From contig NZ_QRGR01000014.1 in NCBI RefSeq assembly GCF_003367245.1, forward strand, positions 62,001 to 126,000: a stretch of 64,000 bases of DNA. The letters run 5' to 3'. The notes below the pieces were generated by a model. It worked only from the letters and a program-made list of their open reading frames with translations, did no database searches and was not told where the DNA came from. This document shows positions 27,457-36,080 of this stretch, in pieces. The position numbers and the translations under genes were made by a program. Numbering within the stretch: the stretch's first letter is position 1; the number at the start of each line of letters is the position of its first letter. This stretch comes from Pontibacter diazotrophicus (GTDB taxonomy: Bacteria > Bacteroidota > Bacteroidia > Cytophagales > Hymenobacteraceae).

Positions 27457-27509
27457 TCAAATAACGACGAATTGTCCTTTAGAAGGATATTCCTCACTAA
27501 ATCAGAAAA

Positions 27510-27737
27510 ATGGATAAGTTAGAATTAATAAATGGTTTAACCGAAGTTATTGAATCTAAACATAGTAAGCTTTCTTCGCTGGATTTAAAAAAGCTTAAAG
27601 AAATTCGTAAAGAACTGTCAATTACTAAAACAAAAGAAGAAATGGCCTCAGTTGTTCTTAAACGAATGCATTATCTACAATTTTTTAAGGAAATATTAAA
27701 TCAACTGGTAGAATTTTTTAGAGAGCCGCCTTCATGA
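27510..27737 (+). CDS. Small charged protein preceding an XRE regulator
   Basis: This 75-residue protein is rich in Lys, Glu and Leu (SLDLKKLKEIRKELSITKTK) and probably all helical, with a hydrophobic C-terminal stretch (LQFFKEILNQLVEFF). It overlaps the start of the following regulator gene by four bases (ATGA), so the two should be translated together. The family is not recognised. A partner of the regulator, such as a toxin or co-repressor, is possible but unproven. Confidence 0.6.
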   Translation: MDKLELINGLTEVIESKHSKLSSLDLKKLKEIRKELSITKTKEEMASVVLKRMHYLQFFKEILNQLVEFFREPPS

Positions 27738-28030
27738 ACTTAGGAGAGACAATAAAAGAATTAAGAAAGCGTAAGGGGTTTAACCAAAGTGAGTTTGCTG
27801 CAAAATGTAATATTTCACCAACATCTCTTTCTTTGATTGAGTCGGGAAAGAAAAGACCTCATACCAAAACATTAGATGCTATTTGTAGTGCCCTTGAGAT
27901 TCCTGAGCCCTTTCTCTACTTCTTAAGTACAACTGAAAGCGATATACCAGAAGAGAAAAGGGAAGCATACAAAATATTGGGTCCAACTATCAAATCTATG
28001 ATGAGTCAATTATTTGATTTACCTTCTTAG
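27734..28030 (+). CDS. XRE-family helix-turn-helix regulator
   Basis: This 98-residue DNA-binding protein has a complete Cro/C1-type HTH at residues 5-60: IKELRKRKGFNQSEFAAKCN, then ISPTSLSLIESGKKRPH. A helical C-terminal tail probably mediates dimerisation. It is translationally coupled to the small ORF before it. Its AT-rich codon use is unlike that of the genes on either side and indicates acquired DNA. It may control its own segment or act as an antitoxin. Confidence 0.85.
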   Translation: MNLGETIKELRKRKGFNQSEFAAKCNISPTSLSLIESGKKRPHTKTLDAICSALEIPEPFLYFLSTTESDIPEEKREAYKILGPTIKSMMSQLFDLPS

Positions 28031-28308
28031 CTAAACCCGCTATCTCGCCCTTACCTATTTTACAATTGTACCTATTCTAGAAATTATAACTGACGTAATA
28101 GAGCATCTTTCGTCCCAGAACATACTGATCGTAAATACCCCTTCCTGAGCCAGGAGAGGAGGTAGACCTTCCTGAAATTCACACCCAGACCAGATTATTC
28201 CTCTGTGTTAAAACTTTTATTGATTTAGGTTTATAGGATATAAAGCTTTTATTATATTTACTTCTACACTTATAGCATCTTATAAACTAAAAGCCTACAT
28301 CATCACTT

Positions 28309-29424
28309 ATGAAAACATTCTACAGGTTTATTGCAGCCACAGCGCTTACTATGGCTGCCTCTTCTGCGTTCCAGACAGCAGAAGCGCAGCACGTAAACAT
28401 TGAGGCGGCCACCAAATACTGGGAAATCACAGACGCGCTGCGACAGAACCAGCCCCTTACCGATGAAGCATGGAAGGAGTTCCTGGAAATACAGGGAAAC
28501 AAGGTGTATGTGAAAGGCGTGTTTAGCGAATCTGACCTGAAAGCCTACCGGAAAGCGATTGAGACAGTTTATATGCCGCAGCATGACTCGCTGCTACAGG
28601 TAAAACTGAAGGCCGGCACCTGGTACTATGTGCTCGTGAACGACTATAAAACCAACGAGGCACACCACCAGAAATATGTGCAGGAGACAAGTGAGAACCC
28701 GGAATACCTGGACCTGATGTATACGCTGGCCTACGAATACCTGCCACAACGGGCCCACACCAAGGTAGAGGACCTGCAGCTCTATTACAATGCCCTGGGC
28801 AACGATGCTGCCTCCAGGAGCGAGGGTATTTTTTTTAGCATAAACGCCGCCATAAACTGGAACAAGTACAAAGAGGGCTCGTTGGAAGCGCATGAGATAC
28901 ACCACCAGATCAGGCCTCGCAGAGAATTCGGAGAGGTGAGTGAACCTGATGCAGGTATTATGTGGGCCCTGGCGAGTGTGCAGAACGAGGGGATAGCAGA
29001 CCAGATAGACAAAAGAGTGATACTAGAGGGTGGAGGAGAAGATGCTGCTGGTGTTGAGGGTTGGCTGTTGAAGCCGGCTCCCGGCATCATTCAGCAGCTG
29101 GATACGATGATGGTGGCGCTGGCAAACAACAGTGCAGAGGCCAGCCAACCTGTGAAGCACTATGTCAGGATGTTCAAAGGCAGCGGCGGTCATATCCCCG
29201 GCTTTTACATGGCGAACGTCATCGAGCGCAACGGCTACCACAGAAAAATGATTCAGACCGCTGATGATCCGTTTGCCTTTATTCGCCTGTACCAGAAAGC
29301 CGCCAAAAAAGACAAAGCCTCGGCTCCTGTATTTTCTAAAGCATCTATGGCCTACCTGAAAAAGCTGGAGAAGAAATACGCGGTTAAAGGCGCAGTCAAG
29401 CAAAAAGTAACCGCTTCGCTTTAA
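28309..29424 (+). CDS. Putative zinc metallopeptidase, DUF5700 family
   Basis: The 371-residue protein has a signal peptide (residues 1-26, ending TAEAQ). A helical body carries HEIHH at residues 195-199, which fits HExxH, and NEGIAD with Glu227 as a third zinc ligand, as in gluzincins. This pattern matches the DUF5700 putative zinc-dependent peptidases. No substrate is known. It is probably periplasmic. The 278 bases upstream hold a TATATTTA promoter-like element and no gene. Confidence 0.8.
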   Translation: MKTFYRFIAATALTMAASSAFQTAEAQHVNIEAATKYWEITDALRQNQPLTDEAWKEFLEIQGNKVYVKGVFSESDLKAYRKAIETVYMPQHDSLLQVKLKAGTWYYVLVNDYKTNEAHHQKYVQETSENPEYLDLMYTLAYEYLPQRAHTKVEDLQLYYNALGNDAASRSEGIFFSINAAINWNKYKEGSLEAHEIHHQIRPRREFGEVSEPDAGIMWALASVQNEGIADQIDKRVILEGGGEDAAGVEGWLLKPAPGIIQQLDTMMVALANNSAEASQPVKHYVRMFKGSGGHIPGFYMANVIERNGYHRKMIQTADDPFAFIRLYQKAAKKDKASAPVFSKASMAYLKKLEKKYAVKGAVKQKVTASL

Positions 29425-29736
29425 CGCAGGCAGCAAAAGTACACGTGTGGGGCATCCGGTTATTCAGGGCGTGTAGCCTAAAAGAGATAGAAGCCGAAAA
29501 TTGCAGGCAGGATAGAAATATCTGTCTGCAATTTTCATTTAAGCTAAGCACAATTTGCTGCCGCTGCCGCTAAATTTGCTGGACGAGGCATAGCTTCAGG
29601 GTCAGAAGCTCCTGCTTTAGAGCCCCGGCGTATGGCGGCCAAAACCATAGCCAGCTGGATGGCGTAGCTTGGAATCGAGGGGATGGTGCTATCTTTTAGC
29701 GAAAGAACGGAGACGCTCAATTCATATCATTCAAAC

Positions 29737-30543
29737 ATGAAGATCAACTCACTTTATCTGGTTTCGCTTGTGCTGCTTCTATTAAGCTGTGGTAAAGAAA
29801 ACGACGAAACCCTGCCTCAGCCTGAACCCGAAGTTACATCCTGTAAAATAACAGAAACAAAAGTCAGTGACAATGGATTTGTGACCACCTACTTCTATGA
29901 TTCCGAGGGGTTGTTGAAGAAAGTTGAAGCTGTTCTTCCAAATACTTCTAACAATGCCAATTATTATGAACTGGAGTATGATGCTGACGGAAGACTGATA
30001 AAGAACAACTGGAGTATTCCTTCACTTAATTTCTATTATCAGCTGCTTTATACTTATAACAGCGCTGGGCAGGTAACTAAATTAACCCTCAGTCATAAAA
30101 ATACCGAAGGAAATTATGTACCCTCTACCTATCATGTGTATGAGTATACAGGCCCTGACGAGATGAAACAGCGCCGCCTGTACAGAATTGATAAAGACCA
30201 GGATGTATTGCTGGAAACGGAGGATTACTTTTATGAAAATGGACTGATGGTGAAGGTAGAATTCCAGGGGCAGCGGCCGGATTTAAATAAAGTTTATGAG
30301 TTGGAGTATGATGATAAAAAGAACCATGCATACCAAAGCCGTGTCTTTAACATGCAAGGCTACGGTTACCCTTTCAGGCACAACATCACCAAAACTACTG
30401 CACTAGATTATAAAGGGCGGATAATTTCCAACGAAAGCACTGAATCCACCTATACTTATACCCCAGAAGGTTATCCTGCCACGCGAACAAGTACAAGGGG
30501 AATCAACACCTTTAGTGTTGCTTACACTTATAACTGTAAGTAG
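29737..30543 (+). CDS. YD-repeat-like lipoprotein
   Basis: ATG 29737 gives a 268-residue lipoprotein with signal MKINSLYLVSLVLLLLSCGK. The body is made of short beta-hairpin units of the F.YD..G.L kind (TYFYDSEGLLKKVEA, LEYDADGRLIKNNW, YTYNSAGQVTKLTL), resembling RHS/YD repeats. The C-terminus AYTYNCK is shared with the remnant at 23840-24094. It is likely surface-anchored. The function is unknown. A TATCTTTT element about 50 bases upstream may be the promoter. Confidence 0.75.
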   Translation: MKINSLYLVSLVLLLLSCGKENDETLPQPEPEVTSCKITETKVSDNGFVTTYFYDSEGLLKKVEAVLPNTSNNANYYELEYDADGRLIKNNWSIPSLNFYYQLLYTYNSAGQVTKLTLSHKNTEGNYVPSTYHVYEYTGPDEMKQRRLYRIDKDQDVLLETEDYFYENGLMVKVEFQGQRPDLNKVYELEYDDKKNHAYQSRVFNMQGYGYPFRHNITKTTALDYKGRIISNESTESTYTYTPEGYPATRTSTRGINTFSVAYTYNCK

Positions 30544-30724
30544 AGGGGGCTTTTTACCTACAGTCTACACAACGTTAGCACTTTCTATCAACAGGTAAAC
30601 ACAGTGCATACGCTGCTACATTTAAGCTAATCCAAACTTGCCTGCTGCAGCTCCGGAACTTCATACAGCACGACATCCTGTACAATACCTGCAACCTTAA
30701 ACCATAACCACCAGAATACATAGT

Positions 30725-31048
30725 ATGAATCTAACGGTCGGTTGTAAAGTAGAATGGACAGAGTCGGTATACACGCCTTACGTGGAAGGGGAAGTATCGG
30801 AGTTTGTTGGGGAGAGAACCATCACCGGTAGAATTACGGCAGAGGGATATGCGAAGAAAACGAATTACCATTTCTTCACCATACATGTGTATGGCGCAAC
30901 GGGAGTGGACGCCGAGAAGATAGAAACTGATAGCAAGATTGTGCGGCGGGGTGTGGTGCTATACCCCAAATGCAGTATACTCGCCAAGCCAGTTAATTAC
31001 GAGGAACTGGTACAGGAAAAGGCGCTACGGAAAACCGGAAGCAGCTGA
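30725..31048 (+). CDS. Conserved-looking hypothetical protein
   Basis: This 107-residue protein has no signal peptide or membrane segment and should be cytosolic. It is beta-rich with a central GRITAEGYAKKTNYHFFTIH and a hydrophobic VVLYPKC strand. I do not recognise a domain. It ends four bases before a strong hairpin shared with the small gene on the other strand. Confidence 0.6.
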   Translation: MNLTVGCKVEWTESVYTPYVEGEVSEFVGERTITGRITAEGYAKKTNYHFFTIHVYGATGVDAEKIETDSKIVRRGVVLYPKCSILAKPVNYEELVQEKALRKTGSS

Positions 31049-31052
31049 ACGT

Positions 31053-31086
31053 AAAAAAGCCCCTGTGTTGCGCAGGGGCTTTTTTA
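31053..31086. terminator. Bidirectional intrinsic terminator
   Basis: AAAAAAGCCCCTG / CAGGGGCTTTTTT forms a hairpin with U tracts in both directions. It lies exactly between the stop codons of two convergent genes (31048 and 31088). Confidence 0.85.
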
Positions 31087-31087
31087 T

Positions 31088-31264
31088 TTATTTCACCGTT
31101 ACAGGTATCAACTCACGCTCATAATAAACCAGGTCCTTCTGCGAAGGATTGTTGTTTACTGTACAGTAGTAGATACGTTTCAGGTAATGTCTGATGGTTA
31201 ATTTCAGATCAGGATTCACCTTGGCGAACACTTCTGATCCTATCGGGAATATATTTTCTAACAT
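31088..31264 (-). CDS. Small conserved-type protein, 58 residues
   Basis: Reading the minus strand from ATG 31264 gives MLENIFPIGSEVFAKVNPDL, followed by IRHYLKRIYYCTV, then KDLVYYERELIPVTVK and TAA. The composition and the clear strand pattern (GSEVFAKV, IYYCTV, LVYYEREL) look like a real beta-barrel-type small protein, similar to short hypothetical proteins common in Cytophagales. It shares the terminator at 31053-31086 with the convergent gene. The function is unknown. Confidence 0.7.
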   Translation of the reverse strand: MLENIFPIGSEVFAKVNPDLKLTIRHYLKRIYYCTVNNNPSQKDLVYYERELIPVTVK

Positions 31265-31450
31265 ACCTTATTATACGCAGTTAAATCCCTTAACAACGGG
31301 TTATTCCTGTGTATTTTAAGTAAAGTAACAATGGGTGTAATTAGGTGCCTTTTGTGGCCAGGTTTAGCTGTAAATATGTTAAAGCAAATCAAATAAGGCT
31401 TAGGTTCGTATCTATCATTAAACGTATAAAATAACCTAATAGAAAAAGCT

Positions 31451-31645
31451 ATGGATAACAAAAGCAAAACAAGCATTAAAAACCTGGTGGATGAACCATC
31501 ACAGATAAAAGATATCATGAATGACCCTGCCGAAAAGGGTATTAATTTTTACCAGAAGCTTCCTGCTAAGCAGAAGCAGTACCTCCTTTTTGCCGCTGCT
31601 GCCAGCTTGGTAGGCTATGGCATTTATGTAGGGCAAAAAGGATAA
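31451..31645 (+). CDS. Small membrane protein, family A (paralogue of 54893-55099)
   Basis: This 64-residue protein has a charged N-terminus (DNKSKTSIKNLVDEPSQIKD) and a C-terminal hydrophobic segment AAAASLVGYGIYVG. It shares the pattern DP..EKG...Y..L..K.KQY..FAAAA....YGIY with the protein at 54893-55099. Both appear to be tail-anchored. An intrinsic terminator follows. The family has no known function; membrane location is an inference from the hydrophobic tail. Confidence 0.75.
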   Translation: MDNKSKTSIKNLVDEPSQIKDIMNDPAEKGINFYQKLPAKQKQYLLFAAAASLVGYGIYVGQKG

Positions 31646-31669
31646 GAACCATTAGATAATAAGATAATT

Positions 31670-31702
31670 AATCGGCAGATCGCAGGTCTGCCGATTTTTT
31701 TT
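31670..31702 (+). terminator. Intrinsic terminator
   Basis: AATCGGCAGA / TCTGCCGATT with a 7-base loop is followed by TTTTTT, 25 bases after the small membrane protein gene. Confidence 0.88.
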
Positions 31703-31869
31703 GCCCTTTCTGTTCCTGCATTCGCTTCTGCTTTTCAAGTCTCCATCAATGCTTTTGCTTGCTGCATAGCGGTAGGCTTTCTTCTGGTCGGTAACTGGTC
31801 GGTAAGTAGCGCGTAACATCCAACAGGTGATAACTCAGGCGCGGGATAATACTTTAGAGAGACGTGATG

Positions 31870-34212
31870 TTAGCGCACTAAAAACTTTAAGCGTCTTGTT
31901 TCTTTTTCGGTAATTATTTCCAGCAGGTATAAGCCTGGAGCAAAAGAAGCGACAGGCAGTAAAAGCGTGTCTTTTCCGTTTCCTTTGCGGACTAATACGG
32001 TTTTTCCCATCGAAGTATAAACCCGGACCTGCTGCCACCGGACATGATCTGCAAAAAGTACATTCAGATGTGTTGTGGCAGGGTTAGGGTAAAGTAATGC
32101 CGGAGGTGCTTTGTCTTCGGGATACGGTACTTCCAGCGGACTTACTATTTCGCCGGAGACCTTGAACTGGAACGGGTTTTTAGCAGGATCGTTCGTAGCG
32201 AAAGAAACTTCACCATTGTACTGGCCCACTGTTTCAGCAGAAAGTTTGATGCTGAATGTAGCGGTAGCACCGGCCGCAATTTCACCAGGAAAATCTGTTG
32301 CCAGGCTATATCCTGCCGGAAGGGAAGGGCTGCTCAGTATAAGTTTACCGATACCTGCGGTGTTGTCTATCGTGAACTCTTTACTCAAATCCGTTCCTTG
32401 CGGGGTAGTGCCAAAAGCGTAGGTGCCGTCCAGCGCAATCGGGGTATTCTCGAACTTCACCGCAATGGCAGGCGCCGGCGTGAATACCTGCAGCCGATGG
32501 CTGGCATCGGTAACATACACTTGCCCCGCTGCATCCAGGGTTATTCCTGAAGGTTGGTTAAACTCCCCAGGCGCTGTGCCTGGGCTGCCGAATGCATAAA
32601 GGAATTCGCCTGAATCAGAAAACTTCTGGACGCGGTTGTTATGCTCATCTGCCACAAAAATATGGTCTTCGTTATCCAGCGCTACACTTACAGCATATTG
32701 GAACTGGCCATTCTCTCTGCCGTATCGGCCTACTTTTAGAAGGAAATTACCGGCAGCGTCGAATTTCTTGATCTGCTGGTTGTAAAAATCTGCTACATAG
32801 ATGTTGCCTTTGCTGTCCAGGGCCACACTCACGGGCATGTTAAACTGTTCATCGGCAGAGCCTTTGCTTCCTATTGCCATCAAACGGTTACCTGAAGCAT
32901 TATATTTCTTGATGAAGTGATTGTTACGGTCTGCTACATAAATGTTGTTTTCTTTATCTAACGCAACTGAAACAGGGTAGGAGAAACCATCCAGGATTTG
33001 CGTCAGGTATTGGCCCGTGGGGGAGAACTTTGAAATGCGATCGTTCCCTGAGTCAGCCACATAAATATTTCCTGCTTCATCCACCGTAATACCCGAGGGA
33101 TTAAAGAACTGGTCAGGGCCAGCGCCTTTGCTTCCGAACTTAAGCAGGAACTGACCAGTGGATGAATATTTAAGTATGCGGTGATTGTAGCTGTCGGCTA
33201 CATATACATTTCCCTCTTTGTCTACCGCAACTTCCATAGGGTTTTGAAACTGGTAGTCAGTAGAGCCATTATCGCCGAAGCTTTCTAAAAATTGCCCGTC
33301 CAGTGTTAACTTCTGAATGCGCTGGTTATAAGTATCTGCAATTAAAATGGAGCTATCCGCATCAATTACCAGGTTTTGAGGTGAGTAAAACTGGCCTTCG
33401 GAGGAGCCAAACGTTCCTATCTTACCTATAAAACTACCTAAAGGAGAAAATTTCTTGATGCAATGATTCCCATTATCAGACACATAAATAATGCCTTCAG
33501 CATCTACTGCCACCCCTACAGTAGATTTAAACTCTGTATTTCCGCTTCCTAAGCTACCTATCTGCATCAGCAGGTTACCGCTGGCGGAATGTTTATGCAC
33601 CCGGTGGTTGCCGGTATCACCTACATAGATATTGCCTTCTGTATCTACTGTGATAGCAGTAGGGCGATATAACGTTTCTGTTGCGGTGCCACTATTACCA
33701 AAAGCCATCATAAATGCTCCGGATGTGGAAAATTTTTGCACACGATTGTTGAAACTATCTGCCACCAGAATATTGCCTTCTGCGTCGAAGGCGATGGCCC
33801 TCGGAATGTTAAGTTGCCCATCATCTGCGCCTCTGGTTCCAATTTTCATCAGGAACTGGCCGTCTGCAGAGAACTTCTGAATGCGGTCGTTGTCAGTGTC
33901 TGATACAAAAATGTTTCCCTCCTTATCCACCAGGATATCTTGCGGACGATTCATTTGTCCATCCTGAAAACCAAACATACCAAATGTTAAAATCAGCTGG
34001 CCTGTAGAGGAGAGCTTTTGGATGCGGTGATTTCCTGTATCGGCGATATAGATATTTCCTTCTTTATCCGTAGCAACTGAACCGGGAAGTGTTAATTGCG
34101 CCTGTTGGTTAAATAATGAGCCGACGCCCCATTTGAGGTAGTATTGCGCCTGAGCAGGATAACAGGCAAGCAAGCAAATACAAAGGAAACATTGTAGAAG
34201 TTTAGATTTCAT
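31870..34212 (-). CDS. NHL-repeat protein with T9SS C-terminal sorting domain
   Basis: ATG 34212 (MKSKLLQCFLCICLLACYPA) starts a 780-residue secreted protein. About twelve NHL repeats of roughly 47 residues (such as VAVDKEGNVYVADSYNHRI) should form beta-propellers. A choice-of-anchor beta-sandwich follows (residues about 585-690, with TIDNTAGIGKLILSS). The end is a type A T9SS sorting domain (LLYPNPATTHLNV, FAPGLYLLEI, RRLKFLVR). It would be exported through the type IX system and held at the surface or released. NHL propellers bind proteins or ligands; no enzyme motif is seen. Confidence 0.92.
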   Translation of the reverse strand: MKSKLLQCFLCICLLACYPAQAQYYLKWGVGSLFNQQAQLTLPGSVATDKEGNIYIADTGNHRIQKLSSTGQLILTFGMFGFQDGQMNRPQDILVDKEGNIFVSDTDNDRIQKFSADGQFLMKIGTRGADDGQLNIPRAIAFDAEGNILVADSFNNRVQKFSTSGAFMMAFGNSGTATETLYRPTAITVDTEGNIYVGDTGNHRVHKHSASGNLLMQIGSLGSGNTEFKSTVGVAVDAEGIIYVSDNGNHCIKKFSPLGSFIGKIGTFGSSEGQFYSPQNLVIDADSSILIADTYNQRIQKLTLDGQFLESFGDNGSTDYQFQNPMEVAVDKEGNVYVADSYNHRILKYSSTGQFLLKFGSKGAGPDQFFNPSGITVDEAGNIYVADSGNDRISKFSPTGQYLTQILDGFSYPVSVALDKENNIYVADRNNHFIKKYNASGNRLMAIGSKGSADEQFNMPVSVALDSKGNIYVADFYNQQIKKFDAAGNFLLKVGRYGRENGQFQYAVSVALDNEDHIFVADEHNNRVQKFSDSGEFLYAFGSPGTAPGEFNQPSGITLDAAGQVYVTDASHRLQVFTPAPAIAVKFENTPIALDGTYAFGTTPQGTDLSKEFTIDNTAGIGKLILSSPSLPAGYSLATDFPGEIAAGATATFSIKLSAETVGQYNGEVSFATNDPAKNPFQFKVSGEIVSPLEVPYPEDKAPPALLYPNPATTHLNVLFADHVRWQQVRVYTSMGKTVLVRKGNGKDTLLLPVASFAPGLYLLEIITEKETRRLKFLVR

Positions 34213-34257
34213 AAGCTGGAAAGTCTGATTACATAATATATCAATATATAGAATTGT

Positions 34258-34265
34258 CAAATATA
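34258..34265 (-). promoter_or_regulatory. -7 promoter element of the NHL gene
   Basis: On the minus strand TATATTTG matches TAnnTTTG, 45 bases before the ATG at 34212. Confidence 0.5.
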
Positions 34266-34378
34266 AGTGATTGCCTTTATTTACTTTATGAAATATTCTT
34301 TATGCTTTCGCTTTGTACCTGTTTTTTATATTGTCAATTAATTCGTACCCATTATTTAAAGATAATACCTGTTTTTAC

Positions 34379-34386
34379 TATCTTTG
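34379..34386 (+). promoter_or_regulatory. -7 promoter element of the Fic gene
   Basis: TATCTTTG matches TAnnTTTG exactly, 25 bases before the ATG at 34412. No strong -33 element is visible. Confidence 0.5.
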
Positions 34387-34411
34387 AAATACCCGCTTTT
34401 GATAGTTATGT

Positions 34412-35950
34412 ATGGATAGTACCCACATTACGCAGGATATACTCGTTTTTAACGGGCGCACAGCTCCCGAAGCAGGAAGTCTGGCAGGGTATGGCAGCCT
34501 GATAGGCTATTACCAGCTGGAGGTGCCCATGCCGCAGCGCCTGGCGCTGATCAGTAAGAAGAATCGCAGGTATAATCAGCCGGAATGGTTGGTGCTTCCC
34601 CCTCCTTATCAACCGGCTGACACACTGTCCGGCCACTTAACCTTTGCCCTGAAGTATGAAGGTATTAACCTGTTGTTTTTCAGGAAGCTGTTTCGGAAGC
34701 TGCCGCAGGAAGAAGTGACAGCGTTGGTACAGGCAGAATACTCCGGGCAGTATATGCGGAAGGTATGGTTTCTGTACGAGTGGCTGATGCAGGAGCAGCT
34801 CCCTATACCTGATCTAAAGATTAAAAAGGCAGTACCGCTACTCGATGAGCGCCTGCAATATGCCACACCAGGCGGTATCCGCTCCACCAGGCATCGTATT
34901 ATAGATAACCTCCCCGGTACGGTCGCATTTTGTCCGCTCGTCTACAAAACAGAAAAGCTGGAGCGCTACATCGGCGAAAAGCTTGACCAGCGAAGCCATG
35001 CCGTTATCAGCGGCGTACATAAAGATGTGTTAATGCGCACATCGGCCTTCCTGTTGCTGAAAGACTCCAAAGCATCCTTCACCATAGAAGGGGAGAACCC
35101 CACCCAAAGCAGGGCAGTCCGGTGGGGCAGAGCCATTGGGCAGGCAGGAACCAGGCCACTGAGCAAAGAAGAACTGCTGCGCCTGCAGCAGATCGTGATA
35201 GAGAATAGCCGGTTTGTGTCCATGGGCTACCGTACCGAAGGTGGTTTTGTTGGCGATCACGACCGTGCTACCGGCGACCCTATACCAGATCATATTTCAG
35301 CCCGCTGGCAGGATGTGGAGCCGCTGATGCAAGGCCTGCTGGAGGCGGCAGAATACCTGGAAAAAGTGCGTTTTCATCCTGTGCTGGCAGCCGCTAAAAT
35401 AGCCTTCGGGTTTGTGTTCATACACCCCTTTGCAGACGGCAACGGCAGACTACACCGCTACCTGGTGCACCACCTGCTGGCCGCCATGCGCTATACGCCC
35501 CAGGGAATCATTTTCCCTGTCTCAGCCGCTATACTAGAGCACATCGATGACTACCGGAAAGTGCTGGAGGGGTACTCACACCCGCTGCTCGACTTTATAC
35601 AATGGAAGAAAACAGGCAACAACAACATAGCGGTACTAAACGAAACAGCTGATTATTACCGTTACTTTGATGCCACCGCACAAGCCGAGTTTTTATTTGA
35701 CTGTGTTGCCTACACCCTGGACAAGATCATACCCGAAGAAGTGAACTATCTGCAAAAGTATGACCGCCTGAAAAGCTGGCTGGATGATAATTTCCAGATG
35801 CCCGATAAAATGGTGGCCCTCCTGGTCAGGTTCCTAGAGCAATCGGAAGGCAGGCTGTCGAAGCGGGCAAGAGAGAAAGAATTTGCCGCCTTAACCGACG
35901 ATGATGTCAAAGAGATTGAAGCAAGCTTTGCGCTATACTTTTACAGTTGA
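34412..35950 (+). CDS. Fic family protein AMPylase, class II autoinhibited
   Basis: The 512-residue protein carries the Fic signature HPFADGNGRLHR with catalytic His338, and an N-terminal inhibitory helix motif SFTIEG with Glu226 in the position that blocks ATP. That is the class II architecture, in which the glutamate holds the enzyme off until it is displaced. Fic enzymes transfer AMP, or occasionally other nucleotides, to Ser/Thr/Tyr of target proteins. The first 200 residues and the last 110 contain extra helical domains. No antitoxin gene is next to it, as expected when inhibition is intramolecular. Confidence 0.93.
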   Translation: MDSTHITQDILVFNGRTAPEAGSLAGYGSLIGYYQLEVPMPQRLALISKKNRRYNQPEWLVLPPPYQPADTLSGHLTFALKYEGINLLFFRKLFRKLPQEEVTALVQAEYSGQYMRKVWFLYEWLMQEQLPIPDLKIKKAVPLLDERLQYATPGGIRSTRHRIIDNLPGTVAFCPLVYKTEKLERYIGEKLDQRSHAVISGVHKDVLMRTSAFLLLKDSKASFTIEGENPTQSRAVRWGRAIGQAGTRPLSKEELLRLQQIVIENSRFVSMGYRTEGGFVGDHDRATGDPIPDHISARWQDVEPLMQGLLEAAEYLEKVRFHPVLAAAKIAFGFVFIHPFADGNGRLHRYLVHHLLAAMRYTPQGIIFPVSAAILEHIDDYRKVLEGYSHPLLDFIQWKKTGNNNIAVLNETADYYRYFDATAQAEFLFDCVAYTLDKIIPEEVNYLQKYDRLKSWLDDNFQMPDKMVALLVRFLEQSEGRLSKRAREKEFAALTDDDVKEIEASFALYFYS

Positions 35951-36031
35951 ATTTGTGCCTCAACTACCTGTGCTATTTTAGAAATGAGTACATAAAAATA
36001 TGTCATTCGCGTTAAGACCGGCTTCGAATAT

Positions 36032-36039
36032 TAATTTTG
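36032..36039 (+). promoter_or_regulatory. -7 promoter element of hrpB
   Basis: TAATTTTG matches TAnnTTTG, 41 bases before the TTG start at 36081. Confidence 0.45.
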
Positions 36040-36080
36040 TAGTCTTGTGTCTCAATACCTGTGTCTAAAATTTAAAAAAT

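Noticed and set aside
32480..34150. Periodic DNA in the NHL gene considered as a tandem repeat array
   Set aside because: The periodicity is that of NHL protein repeats, already explained by the gene.
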